This document shows, in pieces, positions 5,660 through 6,913 of a stretch of DNA of 6,913 nucleotides (position 1 is its first letter; every line of letters begins with the position of its first letter). Source of the stretch: Proteobacteria bacterium UBA6921 (GTDB taxonomy: Bacteria; Pseudomonadota; Gammaproteobacteria; SG8-11); contig DKAR01000063.1 in the NCBI GenBank assembly GCA_002450895.1, positions 47,846 to 54,758 of the forward strand, given 5' to 3'. The notes below the pieces were generated by a model. That model was not told where the DNA came from and made no database searches. It was given only the letters and a program-made list of their open reading frames with translations. A program made the position numbers and the translations under genes.

Positions 5660-5677
5660 TCCGGCCGCTGCTTCATC

Positions 5678-6913
5678 ATGATCGCGAACCTTATTGGCTG
5701 GTCCATAAACAACCGGCCACTGGTGCTTATCCTTACGGCGATCTTCTGCGCGTGGGGCCTTTACTCCGTCAACAATACTCCGCTTGACGCCATTCCGGAT
5801 CTTTCCGACGTTCAGGTCATCATCAAGACCCCATACCCGGGCCAGGCGCCGGAAGTCATCGAAGATCAGGTGACCTATCCCATTACGACGAGCATGCTTT
5901 CCGTGCCCGGAACGATCGCGGTGCGCGGCTATTCCATGTTCGGTGACTCGTACGTGTACGTCATCTTCAAGGACGGCACCGACATCTACTGGGCACGTTC
6001 CCGAGTCCTGGAATATCTCAGCCAGGTCGAAGGGCAACTTCCCGACGGCGCGCGACCCATGTTGGGTCCCGATGCAACGGGCGTGGGCTGGGTTTACGAA
6101 TACGCGCTGGTCGATCGCACGGGTAACAATGACCTCGGTCAGCTGCGCAGCTTTCAGGACTGGTTTCTCAAATTCGAATTACAGACCGTTCCCGGCGTCT
6201 CTGAAGTCGCCACCGTCGGCGGAATGGTCAAGCAATACCAGGTCGTGGTCGATCCCGAAAAATTGCGCGGCTACTCGATTCCGGTAACCGAGATCGCCGC
6301 CGCAATCAAACGCGCAAACCGTGAAGTTGGCGGATCAGTCATCGAATTGGCCGAAGCGGAATACATGGTTCGCGCCAAGGGCTACATTCAAAACCTCGAC
6401 GATTTGCGTCAGATCCCGGTCGGATTGAGTGCGAACGGAACGCCGATATTGCTTGGCGAAGTCGCAACGATCCGGGTTGGGCCGCAACTTCGCCGCGGCA
6501 TGACGGATCTCGATGGCGAAGGTGAGGTTGTCGGCGGAATCATTGTCATGCGTTGGGGTGAAAACGCACGCGACACTATCAACTTGGTGAAACAAAAACT
6601 CGACCAGCTGCGCAAGAGTCTTCCCGCGGGTGTCGAAATCGTTGAAACGTACAACCGGTCAAGCCTGATTACGCGCGCCGTCGATAACCTGTACGACAAG
6701 CTGCTGGAAGAATTCTTCGTCGTGGCTGTTGTGTGTGGTGTTTTCCTGTTTCACCTGCGCTCTGCGCTGGTGGCTATCGTTATCCTGCCATTGGGCATTT
6801 TGGTTTCTTTTATCGTGATGCACGCGCAGGGCATCAACGCGAACATCATGTCGTTAGGCGGTATTGCCATTGCCATTGGAGCGATGGTGGACGCGGCGAT
6901 CGTGATGATCGAG
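5678..6913 (+). CDS. cusA: Cu/Ag RND efflux pump CusA, N-terminal 412 residues (cut by window edge)
   Basis: The frame is open from ATG 5678 to the last base of the window with no stop. It gives 412 codons of a protein that is about 1,040-1,050 aa in this family, so the C-terminal 60% is missing only because the window ends. It is the trimeric inner-membrane proton-driven exporter of Cu(I)/Ag(I). The N-terminus reads MIANLIGWSINNRPLV with TM1 at about 14-31. PLDAIPDLSDVQVI (35-48), YPGQAP and the porter domain with GDSYVYVIF, YWARSRVLEYL, LGPDATGVGW and ELAEAEYMVRA closely follow E. coli CusA. TM2 (346-358) and TM3 (363-381) follow, then TM4 from about 390 with GAMVDAAIVMIE. Its Asp405 matches the proton-relay Asp of CusA in both motif and number. 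The metal-site Met residues lie beyond the edge. No Shine-Dalgarno is visible, so translation is probably coupled to cusB. Confidence 0.97.
   Translation, partial: MIANLIGWSINNRPLVLILTAIFCAWGLYSVNNTPLDAIPDLSDVQVIIKTPYPGQAPEVIEDQVTYPITTSMLSVPGTIAVRGYSMFGDSYVYVIFKDGTDIYWARSRVLEYLSQVEGQLPDGARPMLGPDATGVGWVYEYALVDRTGNNDLGQLRSFQDWFLKFELQTVPGVSEVATVGGMVKQYQVVVDPEKLRGYSIPVTEIAAAIKRANREVGGSVIELAEAEYMVRAKGYIQNLDDLRQIPVGLSANGTPILLGEVATIRVGPQLRRGMTDLDGEGEVVGGIIVMRWGENARDTINLVKQKLDQLRKSLPAGVEIVETYNRSSLITRAVDNLYDKLLEEFFVVAVVCGVFLFHLRSALVAIVILPLGILVSFIVMHAQGINANIMSLGGIAIAIGAMVDAAIVMIE

Noticed and set aside
4991..6037. 348-codon open frame on the minus strand
   Set aside because: It lies opposite cusB and cusA, both certain by homology. 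Its Asp/His/Arg-rich composition is that of an antisense shadow, and it crosses the junction of two real genes.
1..6913. CRISPR array, tRNA, rRNA, insertion sequence or attachment site
   Set aside because: No regularly spaced direct repeats, no tRNA cloverleaf or rRNA sequence, no transposase or integrase frame, and no terminal repeats were seen.

Overview
This 6.9-kb window looks like chromosome from a Pseudomonadota bacterium, most likely a gammaproteobacterium. The evidence is the Gram-negative envelope proteins (porin-like barrel, TolC-family channel, RND pump), the strong CusA resemblance to the enterobacterial protein, and the moderately GC-rich composition. I cannot place it at genus level. 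Every gene called with confidence lies on the + strand.

Layout. Positions 1-176 are a non-coding leader, possibly also the upstream region of a divergent gene just outside the left edge. Positions 177-1756 hold a probable two-gene unit: a small exported PstS-like periplasmic-binding-fold protein, then a predicted outer-membrane beta-barrel (porin-like) protein. It is closed by a hairpin at 1767-1801. A 127-aa cytoplasmic protein of unknown function follows (1839-2222), rich in His near its C-terminus. Next, a monocistronic CusF-like periplasmic copper-binding protein (2340-2633) has its own recognisable promoter (2256-2285), a strong Shine-Dalgarno and a clear intrinsic terminator (2653-2691). 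After a 190-nt intergenic region with several inverted repeats comes a tripartite heavy-metal RND efflux operon: cusC-like outer-membrane channel (2825-4273), cusB periplasmic adaptor with an N-terminal heavy-metal-binding domain (4355-5659), and cusA (5678 to the window edge, first 412 codons only).

How the genes work together. CusA is the proton-driven inner-membrane pump, CusB the adaptor, CusC the outer-membrane exit duct, and the CusF-like protein a periplasmic chaperone that would hand Cu(I)/Ag(I) to the pump. The arrangement differs from the E. coli cusCFBA order: cusF sits upstream of cusC and is separated from it by a terminator, so the chaperone can be expressed independently of the pump. 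The PstS-like/porin pair and the 127-aa protein have no evident mechanistic link to copper.

Novelty. I do not see a clearly new system. The parts most worth a second look are the CusF-like protein lacking the Trp of the canonical metal site, a hairpin that could bring a distant Shine-Dalgarno next to the cusC start, inverted repeats in the cusF and cusC upstream regions, and the His/Cys-rich 127-aa orphan.
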